From positions 19,778,001 through 19,842,000 of the forward strand of contig NC_065551.1 in NCBI RefSeq assembly GCF_022605725.1: DNA of 64,000 nt, written 5' to 3'. Below the pieces are notes generated by a model. The model searched no databases and had not been told where the DNA came from. It saw only the letters and a list, made by a program, of their open reading frames with translations. The position numbers and the translations under genes were made by a program. This stretch comes from Anthonomus grandis grandis. Taxonomy: Eukaryota > Arthropoda > Insecta > Coleoptera > Curculionidae. Positions 22,066 through 32,576 of the stretch are shown here, piece by piece. Each line of letters starts with the position of its first letter. Within the stretch, counting starts at the first letter, position 1.

Positions 22066-22074
22066 AAGGGTTGA
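22066..22074. repeat. Target-site duplication, left
   Basis: AAGGGTTGA directly precedes the LINE fragment and is repeated exactly at 22655-22663. Confidence 0.8.
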
Positions 22075-22654
22075 TAGGTAATGAGCAAGCGGACTCTCTT
22101 GCCAGACTGGGATCCGCGAATGTGCCGATGGGGCCGGAACCCATAGTTGGTATCGCTAAATGCGTTGCGGTCGCGTCAATGAAGGGTCTGCTGTACAAGT
22201 GGACCCACCGAAGATGGACTAAGTCCCCTGGTATGAGACAGGCCAAAGCGCACATAGGTGGGCCTTCTGCCTGTCTCACCAAAAATCTACTACGCCTAAA
22301 AAGACGCGAAATTTAGCTAGTGACAGGTTCTTTAACCGGTCACTGGCACTTAAGAAGCCATCTCCATACTATCGGTATTGCGGACAACCCGAAATGCCGA
22401 TGGTGCTGTGAGGAGGATGAAACCGTTGAATACGTAGTCGGGGAGTGCCCAGCACTCACGCGCGCCAGCTCAAATACTTGGGTAACACTTTCAGTGTACC
22501 GAGCGACTTTAAGTCCTTCAGACCAGAGAGCCTTATCGGTTTCTCTAAGGCCGTTGGGCTCTGGTAACCCCCGGTGGGGCATGACGGGTCCATCAGGAGA
22601 CCTATATGCACAACTGCCTTAGCAGCCCACTGTTTCGTTAATTCAATTCAATTC
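22075..22654 (+). mobile_element. 5'-truncated LINE, end of RNase H domain and zinc knuckle
   Basis: The fragment begins inside the RNase H domain (GNEQADSLARLGSANVP) and continues to an in-frame TAG at 22314. The same frame then reads LTGHWHLRSHLHTIGIADNP and CRWCCEEDETVEYVVGECPA, a Cys/His cluster near the end of ORF2 in RNase H-bearing LINEs. The 3' end is a simple tail of AATTC-type repeats (22638-22654). Nine-base target duplications flank it. A second, longer copy of the same family lies on the minus strand at 32.6-34.1 kb and carries the same stop, so both probably derive from one non-coding-competent source. GC content is well above the surrounding array. Confidence 0.9.
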
Positions 22655-22663
22655 AAGGGTTGA
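22655..22663. repeat. Target-site duplication, right
   Basis: AAGGGTTGA, partner of 22066-22074. Confidence 0.8.
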
Positions 22664-24520
22664 CTTAAGGGAACTATGCCTTCCTTAAACTTAATAAATT
22701 AAAAGAGTTTTTTATCAAAAAAAAAAGTTGGATGAGTCTCGAATTACAAAGGAATTATTTTAATAATATCAGAATCAAAAAAGGATTGAGTTGGTTATCT
22801 AAGCCCTATTTTTTTGGGATACTTAAAAATTAAGTGTGTTGGAATGGATTTAGGTCGCAGTAATTTTGCAAAAAAATACAAAATTAAAATTGACTTAGAC
22901 TGGTTTGGTATATATCTGATAAAACTTGCTGATAATTTAAAGAAAACCATAAAAAATGTTTAATAAGGTTGATTTTGAGAAGTATTTAATTTAGTATTGA
23001 TAATTTGGATAAAATCAAAAATAATTCGACTAGATCCTTAATAAACCCTATTTTTAATAATGATTTAAAAATAGAAATATTTGACTTAGATTCTGGTTGA
23101 ATTAGATCTAACAAGTTTGTTGATGTATTAAAAAATGTTATAAAAAAGGATTGATTATGTGATAAGTCGCATAAAAGCTAAAGTGTAACAAAAACAAGGG
23201 AGCAGCTTATATCAAATAATGAAAATATTGTTAATAATTTTAATAAAAGTTCAAATTATTGGATTAGATTTCTTTCAATATTTACAAAAATTGGGTGTGT
23301 TAAATTAGACTCAGATTGCGCAGCGATTATTTTGAAAATAATGAATAAATTGGAAATATTTGACTTGAACTCTGCTTGAGCTAGATATCTAATAATTCTT
23401 GTTAGTAATTACAAAAAAATATAAAGAATATTTGATAAGTTGCGTGAAAGTTGAGGTTTAAATTAAATAAAAACATATACAGATAAATAAATAAATAATA
23501 CATGATGACAGGTAATCAATTAAATGTTAATTATTTTAATGAAATAAATAATAATTCATTTAGTATTTCATGAGCCCCAGTTTTAGTAATATTTTAATAT
23601 TTATATGTGTACACTTATAGGGTATACTCGGATTACTTATTACTAACTTTGACAAAAAAATTAAAATGTAAATTTTTGACTTAGACTTGCTCTGGGTAAA
23701 TTAGATATGATAAGTCTTGTTGATAATTCAGGAAGTATTATAAGAAAAAATCAGATCTTTCGTCAAACCTTAAAATTATTCAATTGATTAATTGACTCAC
23801 CCATTATTATTATTAAGTAAAAGGAAAATATTGGAGGAAATTTCTTTAGACAATTCACAAAAATTAACTGTGTTGGATTTTACTGAGATAAAGCAGTAAT
23901 TAGAAAAAAATTGAATAAGATATAAAAGTTATTATATAAGAAGATAATAAGAAGAAAATTTTAAAAAACTAAATAAGAAATGTTTAACTTAGACTTTGGT
24001 TGAGTTAGATATCTGATAAGTAGCGTGAATGTTGACCTTTAAAACAATACGAGATATTGATTTTGACAACTAATCAATATAATGTTGATAAATGGGATAA
24101 AATTAAAAAATATTAATCAAATACAAATTTGATGAGCTCTTTTTTTACTGATATTTATAAAATAATATCATCAGTTGCATTATAAAATTAGAAATGATTG
24201 ACTAAGACTCTGGCTGAATTAGATATCTGATAAGCCTTCTTAATATTAAAAAAAATATAAAAAAGGGTTGGATGACTGATATATTATATAAAAGTTGCCA
24301 TTTAAAACAAAACAAGGGGGTAGATTTTGACAAGTCGTGTTGATAATTTGAATAAGATTAAACACTATTTAATTGAGTATTTGATAAGATTTATTTTTAT
24401 TGATTCATAATTAAAAAGAAAAGAGTTGTTTTTATTGGGGTCGGATTATAAAACGATTTTTTACAAAAATATAAAATTAGAAAGCATTAGATGGAACTGA
24501 AATGATGTTGGAGTATAAAA

Positions 24521-25239
24521 CCTCCTTATATAATCGACAATAAAAAAAAAACGTTATTTAATACCTATGTCTAATACGCCTAATTATTGTAAATATTTAA
24601 ATAAAATTAAAACTTTTGGTTGCAAATATTAAGCCTAACATAAAAGTCACAAAAATTTATAAAATTGCTAATAAAGAACTAGTAGAAAGATTATTAACGT
24701 TTTTCCATATTATGTTTTGTTCTTTTGATAATTTAATAGTAAGTTTTATTATCTTTTTTCGCCTAATACTTATAAACCAGGCCCAATTTTTTGAATTATA
24801 ACAATCTTAAATTTGTAAATAACTTGATGATCATATGCTGCCAAAATTATTTCATTTAAAGAAATACAAATGTTTAAAATTGTATTAGAAAATATTAATT
24901 TTTTCCAAAATGACATTGACTTAATACTTTGACTATTGTTATTTTTGTTTTCACATTAGAAAATAGTCCAGGCGAAGGTAAAAAGGGGAATTTCTGTATG
25001 TTTATAAAGTTGGGTTGGGATATGGTTTAAAACTATTTTTCTTTTAAAGAAACTACTCAAACAAAACCTATAATCTTGCGTGCGTCCAGGTTAACCTGTA
25101 TGTAAAGTGTATTAACAATTCTCTTAATTAATTAGATATATAAATAATCCGTTGAAAATATGAAAAAGTGCAGTTTTTTCATAAAAAAACTACTGTTTGC
25201 ATAAAATTTAAATATTAAAAAAGGTGAACATACCCTATC
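24521..25239. other. AT-rich noncoding stretch
   Basis: No coding or repeat signal. The open frame at 24616-24801 lacks any recognisable motif and fits chance. Confidence 0.4.
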
Positions 25240-26090
25240 AAAGCTCCATCAATTAACGCATAACGTATCGATAGATCTACTGGGTTCACCTTCGTTTTCC
25301 TTTAACTTCTGTCTAGTTTTTCTAGCGTTTTAAATATTAATGAACCAATCTGCATATTTGCATCCTACTTAAGTTCAAATTTTCATATTGATTGGAAATT
25401 TAAACAAGTTCCATCGCCGGCCTGACATCTTTGTGATAATGGAAAATGGCTTTTACTTTACAAAAGGTAACGACAATAAATTCGAGTTGCGTAAAACATG
25501 ATTTTTATCGGTTAAAATGCGCCTGAAATACCTGTATGTAAATGAAATGATAAAGAAGCGAAAGATCGAATCGCACATGTAGATGAGCCAATTTAAACTT
25601 TTCTTTTTTTGTTCTAAAAATTTTAAAACCAGTTTAAATTGGTAAATCATTTAAATCAGATCTGAAATGACAAAAGAGTCCCTCGTCGATGTCTCCCCTC
25701 AGGTCCTTTTCGTAATCAAAGCAATTACTTAGTATAAAATTCCTCATTAGAAGCACAAATATACAAATTAGATACAAAAAAAAAGAGAAACATCTGAAAA
25801 AAAAGATGCGTTTATAATTTTAACTCGCGCATGGATTATCACGGGCTGGTAAGTTAAGAGGAAATCTTTGTGAAAGGAACGCCGGGTGCCGCCAACCGTA
25901 AAGTCGTTCAGAGTTTCAGTTTTTGTGTTTGCAGCAGTGCAAAAAGGACATCGCTGAGCCCTGAAAGCTTTGTAAAGTGTATTAAATGCGCCGCTGCTGG
26001 TATGGTGGAAGAGGACTTTTATCTCGTTAAAAATTGTGTAAATCGCATCGTGATTTTTTTTATTTTTTTTTAAGTGAAACGTTTTTCGTT
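25240..26090. other. Complex noncoding patch, possible regulatory or untranslated exon DNA
   Basis: Composition and complexity rise here (GGGTTCACCTTCGTTTTCC near 25279, CCATCGCCGGCCTGACATC near 25410, GAACGCCGGGTGCCGCCAAC near 25878). An open frame of 67 codons (25870-26073) starts MKGTPGAANRK but resembles no family I know and ends in a poly-T-derived phenylalanine run. A TTTTTGTGTTTGCAG acceptor-like sequence ends near 25935. The patch could be a 5' exon or an enhancer; neither is proven. Confidence 0.3.
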
Positions 26091-26640
26091 TTTACGGAAA
26101 TTTTGATAATTAAAGTTGTCTTGTTTTTTGTAAATGGGAATCATTAGGAGTGGTTTAGCTTATTAAATATTATTTTGACTTTTTTTAAGTGCTTATTAAA
26201 CTGCTTTGACTAATATTACATACTAAGCAACGCCAGGAAACCAAATGACGTCTTAAAGTCGTGACAAGAACGTCAGCAAACTACGTCTTTACATGAGATC
26301 ATATATACGATTAAAATCACGTTAATAAGTCCCACCAAAACGAATGGACGTCTATTACTGACTCATATTACCGTGTAGTACTATTTTACTAACCATTTAA
26401 ATACGTTCTTACTGTCAATATTTTAGTGACGCTCATACTTTAGTGACCTCTTCTTTTGACCTTCAATTGACGTTTCTAAAGAGCCTAACTAAGAACTAAG
26501 TTTCAAGGAAGTAAATAAGCATAAGTATCTCTGTAACGAGCTAAATTTTGGATGTTCTGTGATAGCTTGTAAATTATTAAACTTATTTGTTATCTGAATA
26601 TATTGTTCTCCGAATTCTTGTTGTGATACATTTCTTTTAA
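26091..26640. other. Noncoding stretch with a loose ACGTC cluster
   Basis: AT-rich with several ACGTC or GACGT words near 26247, 26269, 26283, 26347 and 26469. No gene or transposon terminus is evident. Confidence 0.35.
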
Positions 26641-27876
26641 AATTAGAAATAGTCTTAAATTCCCTATCACCTCATTTAACTGTAATAATAATAGAAGGTG
26701 ATTTAAATGATAATTACGCAGACAGTAACAACAGATTAATAAAGTCACTTAAATATTTGTTAGATTCACATGGTTTAAGAATGCATATTAATGAATTTAC
26801 CGGTGTCACAGAAAATTCAACGTCTATTTTGGGTTATGTGTTTTAAATCTTAATGGTGTTGTGTCCAGTTCCGTATTGAATCCTGATTTGGCAGATCATG
26901 AGGCGGTTTATTGTCAATTCGATTTTTTCCTTGAACGTATCCACCACTGCCAAGAGGCGCGGTCGTATATGCTCTAAAAGAAATATTAAGGCGTTTTCTC
27001 AGTTTTGCTTTAACATTAATTGGAAAATACTGTGTGATAACGATCAACTTTTAATATTCTTTTATCTTAAACTTATTGAAATCCTAAATAATAAATTTCC
27101 TATGTTGCATATTAAACTTAAAACTAAAAAACCTTGGATTACAAAGGGATTAAAAGTGTCTTCCAAAGATATGAAATATTTGCACATACTACGTAAATTT
27201 TTGGTTAGCAATAGAGTTTTTATGCATTATTTTAATAACTACAAGCAAATATATCGCAAAACTATAAAACTGGACAAGACTAAATTTTACAGGAATAGAC
27301 TGCGCTCCGCTAATAACAAGCAGAAAGAAACATAAAGAATTGCTAATTCTCTACGAGCGTAAAGAAATCTAAAATGCATAACTCTAAGTTGGATGTCAAT
27401 AAAATAAACTCATTTTATTGCTCAATTGTCTCTCAGCTCGCTCAGAGCATTCCACCCACTTCAGCTGATCCGTTATCATTTGTGATTGGCAGGTGTCTTT
27501 TTACTTTATGCCTATCACAGACGAAGAAATCATGGAAACCTTAAGAGAGGTTAAATCTAAATGTTCTTCAGGTTGGGACGGAATTTCAATAAAAGTTCTA
27601 GCAAATTTGTCTCTATCAGCATTATTATCATTGGCTAAATGCATTAATGCCTCTTCTTTGGATGGTGACTTTCCGGCTCTATTAAAGCAAGCTTTAGTTT
27701 ATCCCATTTTTAAGCAAGGAAAGAATGCCAGTGCTAACTTCAGACCTATATTTCTACTTCTTTCACTCTCTAAAAATTGTGGAAAAGCTACATAAAAATA
27801 GAATAAATGCATTCTTAGAAAGAAAAAAATCTCTCTAAAATAAAACTCAATTTGGATTTCAGTGTTCCAAGAGTTG
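26640..27876 (+). mobile_element. LINE, endonuclease end to start of reverse transcriptase
   Basis: Plus-strand reading shows the end of the endonuclease (EGDLNDNYADSNNRL, then FTGVTENSTSILG), with a frameshift near 26845. The linker frame at 26898-27335 contains KKPWITKGLKVSSKDMK, which is typical of the stretch between endonuclease and reverse transcriptase. Then 27493-27795 reads TDEEIMETLREVKSK, CSSGWDGISIKVL and ALVYPIFKQGKNAS, the first reverse transcriptase blocks. Continuing to NKTQFGFQCSKS, it stops abruptly at the TA where the Tigger-like element inserted. The domain order fits the Jockey/CR1 group. Stops and shifts make it inactive. Confidence 0.8.
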
Positions 27877-27878
27877 TA

Positions 27879-27898
27879 AGGTAAGGTGGGGTAAGTGC
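27879..27898 (+). repeat. Left terminal inverted repeat of the Tigger-like element
   Basis: AGGTAAGGTGGGGTAAGTGC, identical to the reverse complement of 30616-30635. Confidence 0.9.
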
Positions 27899-28243
27899 GA
27901 CCAGAAATTTTAATAGTGCCTCTTTACATCTTCATATATTTTTTTAAATATATACATTGCCGAATTAATTTTTCTTTGCGAACTTGTTCAGGAGTTTTCT
28001 ATAAAGATATAGTATTAAAAATATAAAGACCTTTACAAATTTTGGAAATATAATATATATTTTTAGTTGCAGGTGACTGCTCTTTCCCAACCGGAGGGGA
28101 AAAGTGCAATCGGACATAAAATAAGAAGTTAAATCGTATTATAAAAAAGAACGGGAAAGAGCACCATATTTCTAGTAAGCTTAAAAAATCGGAATAAATT
28201 ATATTTTTGATACAAAAAAAACCAAATCCATATCGCAATTTAG

Positions 28244-30265
28244 TTAAGTAAAAACGTAAAATGGAGAAACAGTGTAAAGCCCCCGTCTGACCACCGCCAC
28301 CGGTCTATTTAAACTTTCCAAAACTCCATACTTATACACCACTGATTTGTCTTCTACGTCTGGGAAAATAAAAGTATTTTTGGGATATTTTTGCCCTACA
28401 GCAGCTTTCATAAATGAACAGTCATACATTTTAAATGGCTCAATTATTTCTGTTACTAAGCCAATGTATATTTTCTCACAACTTCGAGATTTGAATGCCA
28501 CTTTTATGTATGTGCCTACAGGTTGATCTTTAGGCTGATCCTTATCTGATAAGTTTTTTAATTCGCTCAAAGGTATGTTCTCTGAGCCATCAGATTCTTC
28601 AGTAATTTCTTGTACACCATAAAACCTTGAAAGGCTTTCTCTGGAACTATTTGATCCCAAATCTATGTCATCCTCTGTGTCAATATATGTTGGCTCTTCG
28701 CAATGTGAAGATTCAGAACTTGAACTTATCTTCCTGTTTTTTTTAGGTTTTTATTTGTTCATTCCACTAGTGCTTGGAACATCGTTTTGCTCGATAACGA
28801 CTTTATTTCAAGTAGTTTTGATTTCAAGAATTGTGTGTGCCACTGTATCAGTTAGAAGCACCTGCTGAAATTTTTTTTCGCGGTCTAATCGCTTGAGGAT
28901 TTTCCGATTTATTCAATCTTATTGTATCCAATAAAATATTTTTAAAACATGGGTCACTTTGCTCCGGTGTCTTTTTGGTTATAATGTCTGTAGGTTTATC
29001 TGATATATGAAATACTGATGGCTTATTATTGTTTTGATGCTGAAATTGTTGGTATTTTAATCATATATCACGATCATACGTGTCAGGGGTTATAACATTC
29101 CTATTAAATGGTAAAATTCCTCCTTTTCGAAATCCGCTTTTAATAATGTTTGTTTCCAAATTGGCCCAAATCTTTCCAAAAAGAAGTGCAAACTCCCGTT
29201 TTGAAACACGCATTCCTGGATTCTTTCGTTGCCAAACACACAAACTTTCATCCCAAGATACTTTAACTGATTTAAAAACAGAAAGGTCTAGGGGTTGCAA
29301 CAAATGACTTGTATGGGCTGGTAATTTTAAAATTTCAATATTTTGAGTTTTTGCAAACTGTACAACTTCTTTGGTAATATGGGTGGCATGTCCGTCGTAT
29401 ATCAGCAGTACAGGTCTCTCTTCAGTGAATGTGGTAACCAAATTATTCTTTAAAAAGTTAGTAAAGATTTCGCAGTTTATCCAGTCATTTTTACTAGCAG
29501 CAAAAGTCATATTGGGGCATTTATTATCCGTACTTTCAGGAATCCAATTGGACCATAAGTTTAAGCTCCTAAAAATTACTAAAGGTGGTGCCTTTTCACC
29601 ACAAGCATTAGCAGCTACCAAACACGTGAAGTTTTCTTTTCCGGTGCCTCCAGTAATTCTAGACGATGGTTTTCCCTTTTCTCCTACAACTTTCGTTTTA
29701 CTAGAATCTGTGCATATACTTGTTTCATCCAAATTCCATATGAGATGTGGTTTGTCAGCCAAATTTGACCGTTGAAGGGTTCCCTCAAGTAAATTGAAAT
29801 ATTCATTTATAATAAATAGATTGGTTTGCTTTTTTCGAACGTATTCAACCGACTGCGGTTTTTTTATTGCTAGATGATGACGCCGTCTAAAAAGAATAAA
29901 CCAGTCTTTGCCAGGACGTCCATTTTTAAAGAGTGTTTGAATTTGACTCCGATTCACATATTGTTGAATGACGTCCAAAAGCTCCTTTCGTAAAAGACCA
30001 AAACCACTTTTTTCTAAAGTTTTTAGATACTCGACTAGCAATTCTTCAATCTCTTTTTTAACGCTGTACAAGACTCTCCAGTTTGGCTTTTTTTGCCACG
30101 ATGACCAGACAGATAGCACTGTAAAGTACTGTATGGAATAGAGTATCTTTTTGAGGCAGCTCTTAAACTTAATAGGTTGGAGTTTATGCTCTGAATCGCA
30201 GCCGCAATAGCTTCTTTTGTATAACCTGTTACTCGTTGTGTCTTTCTTTTATAGCTTCTAACCAT
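28244..30265 (-). pseudogene. Pogo/Tigger-like transposase, few lesions
   Basis: The start at 30265 opens a Psq-type helix-turn-helix (SLRAASKRYSIPYSTLQCYL). A one-base loss in an A run near 30055-30060 shifts the frame. The next frame runs unbroken from there to 29064. It contains a CENP-B-like second binding domain (GFGLLRKELLDVIQQYVN, GKDWFILFRRRH). The catalytic core has WNLDETSICTDSS (first Asp), LLIYDGHATHI (second Asp) and PAHTSHLLQPLDLSVFKS (third Asp), with 35 residues between the last two. A TGA at 29061-29063, two further stops and a shift in a seven-A run near 28740 interrupt the C-terminal region. That region ends with a separate acidic and beta-rich domain (28244-28660; KIYIGLVTEI, KNTFIFPDVEDK). 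All catalytic residues remain. Confidence 0.9.
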
Positions 30266-30319
30266 CTAAAACCAACAAACACCCATCGAGAAAGTGCAAT
30301 CAAATGATATTTGTTTATC

Positions 30320-30351
30320 GGGAAAGTGCAACCTAATGATTGCACTTTCCC
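30320..30351. repeat. Perfect 12-bp hairpin upstream of the Tigger-like transposase
   Basis: GGGAAAGTGCAA, an 8-base loop, then TTGCACTTTCCC. It lies 55 bp upstream of the transposase start and carries the GTGCAA word that recurs near both element ends. It could be a transposase binding site or part of the promoter (inference). Confidence 0.85.
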
Positions 30352-30615
30352 TACAATATGTGGTTGCACTTGCCTCACGGTCGATTTTTGACGAGGCAAT
30401 CATGTAAACAAACAGAAAATAATTGGCGATACCTATTTAAAACAATACAATTCATAAATAATACCCTTATACCCTATTATTTCACCTAAAATAAAATAAT
30501 TCCGTCTTTATGATGAGCTTTTAGGTTCACGTTAGGAACCAGATGGCGCTGGTTTTACTGGTTGAAATATACTAGCTTTGTGTGTGGCTTGCGTGGTTGA
30601 ATTTTCCCGCTTTTT

Positions 30616-30635
30616 GCACTTACCCCACCTTACCT
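30616..30635 (-). repeat. Right terminal inverted repeat of the Tigger-like element
   Basis: Exact inverted partner of 27879-27898, followed by TA. Confidence 0.9.
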
Positions 30636-30637
30636 TA

Positions 30638-30949
30638 ATGCATAGTTTTTAAATTAACAGCATAGATTTTAAATAACTTTGCGAAGGCGGTAGATAAAAA
30701 CAACTGAATTATACAAAATGCTTAGACGTAGTACTCTAGGAATGTCGCATTTTAATTTTATTGAAATTATGCATCGTACACCCAGTATAGGATGAATTAG
30801 GAGATTAATTAGGTAGAGAGATAAAATTCCAAATACCAAATCAAATCGTCAGAGAATTGCTTACCTGTGAGCAATATATTTTCTTTATGCTGTTAGACTT
30901 TTTGGCACAATTCACGGGTTTTTCTGACATACACACAACATAACTTGGT
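30638..30949 (+). other. Probable LINE continuation and unassigned sequence
   Basis: If the Tigger-like element is removed, the LINE frame can be continued for some 80 bases (SCNA-FLN region), which fits a single LINE split by the insertion, but the resemblance is weak. The remainder to 30949 shows nothing I recognise. Confidence 0.35.
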
Positions 30950-31185
30950 AAATTATTGAAAAAGCCGCTATCTGCGTATATCCGAAGATAGCTGTAAGAC
31001 TTTAATTGGGGATGGCATCTACGGCCATAAACCAAGCGTAAAGCTATCAATCAACCTTAGCAAACAGACGTTGACATTGGTAAATTCTACAAAGATAATC
31101 AGGTAGCACTGAAGGCCCTAGAGTCCATATGCTGTAATAAGACATTTGGTCTAATAATGGGCAGTAACATAATCTCCTAATGTAG
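30950..31185 (+). mobile_element. LINE RNase H fragment
   Basis: In one plus-strand frame KTLIGDGIYGHKPSVKLSI is followed, after an apparent internal deletion, by FYKDNQVALKALES. These match the G-x-G-I-Y-G entry and the S-D-x-Q-A-A-L-K-A-L block of LINE RNase H domains. A stop follows at about 31177. It is a small piece of an RNase H-bearing LINE distinct from the copy at 32.6 kb. Confidence 0.6.
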
Positions 31186-31189
31186 ATTC

Positions 31190-31690
31190 TAAAACATACT
31201 GGATTTAACGGGATTGAAAAAGCAGGACTAACAAAACCTGGTCCCTAAAAAGATCCTTCATGTCCACAACCAGCTTAATGTGATCGCTAGGATTAAAGTC
31301 AGAGGATTGAGCAGACCATGATAATACCTTAATATTGTGTTATTTCAAAAAGTCGCTAGCGGTTGGTGCAACATATGGACGTGCATTGTCGTGAATAAGT
31401 ACAAAATTTTCACTAAATTCTATAGCGCGTATATAAAGCATAGGTTTCATCTTTTTCTTCAATGGGAACTAGATTAATCTAAAGACCTATGAAAACTTTA
31501 GCGCGAACTGTCCAAAGTCCGCCTTGGCCCCTGTCAACTTGTTGAATGGTTTGCAAGAGAAACGCATTACTTGTACGCAAGCATCCATTCTTATATGTTG
31601 GAGAAGCTTTATTTGAGCCTCAATACTGGGGATGCAGACGTAGTAGTGTTCTAAGATCTCGCAAAGGTGTTTTGCGAGAACCCGTCAAAG
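31190..31690 (-). pseudogene. Tc1-like (DD34E-type) transposase relic
   Basis: The minus strand reads QQVDRGQGGLWTVRAKVF near 31500-31550, then RAIEFSENFVLIHDNARPYV near 31370-31430. The last part carries the second catalytic Asp (H-D-N-A-R-P). Next come NIKVLSWSAQSSDFNPSDH near 31280-31340. The expected third acidic residue (N-P-I-E-H) reads N-P-S-D-H with nearby changes. The N-terminal DNA-binding domain and first Asp are missing or scrambled. The family is Tc1 by motif, different from the mariner-like elements elsewhere in the window. The copy abuts a LINE on its right. Confidence 0.72.
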
Positions 31691-31694
31691 GCGT

Positions 31695-32567
31695 GTCACA
31701 TAAAATACTGTTGCAATAATTAAAAATATATGTCTATAGAAGTCCGATTTTGAAATGGTTAAAATCAATTTTAACTGACAGATGTCAAAGTGTTCGTTTT
31801 GCTGGTTCTGAATCAGAAAAGTTACAGCAGGTATGCTGCAGGCCTCTGTTCTTGGTCCCCTACTATTTTTGATCTATGTAAATGACTCACCACCTGCAGT
31901 GAAGCATGGACTATGCACATCTTTTGCTGATTATACTACTGTTCTTTGGCATAATATTAAAAGATGGTGTGACAGCAAGTCATTATCATTTATTATTTCA
32001 AAAACCAATATTTTTAATGTATTTTAGATGTTTCTTTGAGTTTACAAATCGTTACTATTAATAATTTTAATAAATTCTAAGGTATACTTATTGACAGTAG
32101 GTTAAATTTCAAAAATCACCTTGAGCAGCTCTGTTCAAAGTTGGCATCTGGATTTTTGGATACGAACAATTAGAAGTAATGCAGGTTTATTAGTAACTAA
32201 AGACGGCTATTTTTCATTAGTAGAATCACACTTACGCTATGGGATTTATTTTTGGAGGCACGCATCCACAAATTTATTTAACTCTGTGTTTGTGCTACAA
32301 AAGCGTGCCCTAAGACATTTATGTCTTCTTAAGTATCCTGAGTCTTGCAAAGCTTATTTTATTATCCAGAACATCTCTTCCATCTTTATTTATACTGGAG
32401 ACTGTTTCTTTGATCCATAAGAAGTATTCTTTAGTTATCCAATCGGAGAATGTAAATAATAATGATTCCTCATATAATATAAATTTACCAATACATCTTC
32501 CTTAATCAAAAAATCATTTTTTTACGAAATTAAAAAAATATTTAACCATCTTCCACAGCCTTTTTGT
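31695..32567 (+). mobile_element. LINE reverse transcriptase, segment before nested insertion
   Basis: The plus strand reads KILLQ, then SPILKWLKSILTDRCQSVRF, SVLGPLLFLIYVND at 31845-31890 and SFADYTTVLW near 31920-31950, where FADD has become FADY. Beyond this come LDSRLNFKNHLEQLCSKLAS and LVESHLRYGIYFW near 32215-32250, then QKRALRHLCLLKYPESCKAY. That last block is the C-terminal part of a Jockey/CR1-type ORF2. Frame changes occur near 31835 and 32030-32200. A minus-strand LINE interrupts it at 32568-34072. Confidence 0.8.
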
Positions 32568-32576
32568 AAGACAGTT
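32568..32576. repeat. Target-site duplication, left
   Basis: AAGACAGTT, repeated exactly at 34064-34072. Confidence 0.85.

Larger units (their letters stand above)
20450..24520 (+). repeat. Ancient degenerate tandem array
   Basis: Two motifs recur in the same orientation. Motif A, TTGACTTAGACTCTGGTTGA followed by ATTAGATATCTGATAAG, appears in variants at about 20652, 20911, 22890, 23080, 23360, 23676, 23981 and 24198. Motif B, GATAAGTCGCGTGAAAGTTG followed by GTTTAAAACAA, appears near 21919, 23159, 23433, 24018 and 24278. Other phrases (GATAATTTGGATAAAATCAA, TGATAAGCCCTATTTTTATT) recur between them. Spacings of about 190-315 bp fit an old satellite-like array that has decayed and suffered indels. 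A LINE copy sits inside it at 22.07-22.65 kb, so the array predates that insertion. Confidence 0.7.
27877..30637 (-). mobile_element. Pogo/Tigger-like DNA transposon, full length
   Basis: The element begins AGGTAAGGTGGGGTAAGTGC at 27879 and ends with its exact reverse complement at 30635. TA lies on both sides (27877-27878 and 30636-30637), so the body is 2,757 bp. Within a few hundred bases of the ends a GGGAAAGTGCAAYC-type motif recurs in both orientations (28097, 30287, 30320, 30340, 30362), including a hairpin at 30320-30351. One minus-strand transposase gene with few lesions occupies the middle. Intact termini and few lesions suggest a fairly young copy. It split the LINE that ends at 27876. 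Confidence 0.92.

Noticed and set aside
20450..24520. CRISPR-like array because of regularly repeated phrases
   Set aside because: Repeats are long, diverged and unequally spaced, in eukaryotic DNA; there are no uniform repeats and spacers.
29371..29775. 134-codon open frame on the plus strand
   Set aside because: Antisense of the catalytic domain of the Tigger-like transposase.
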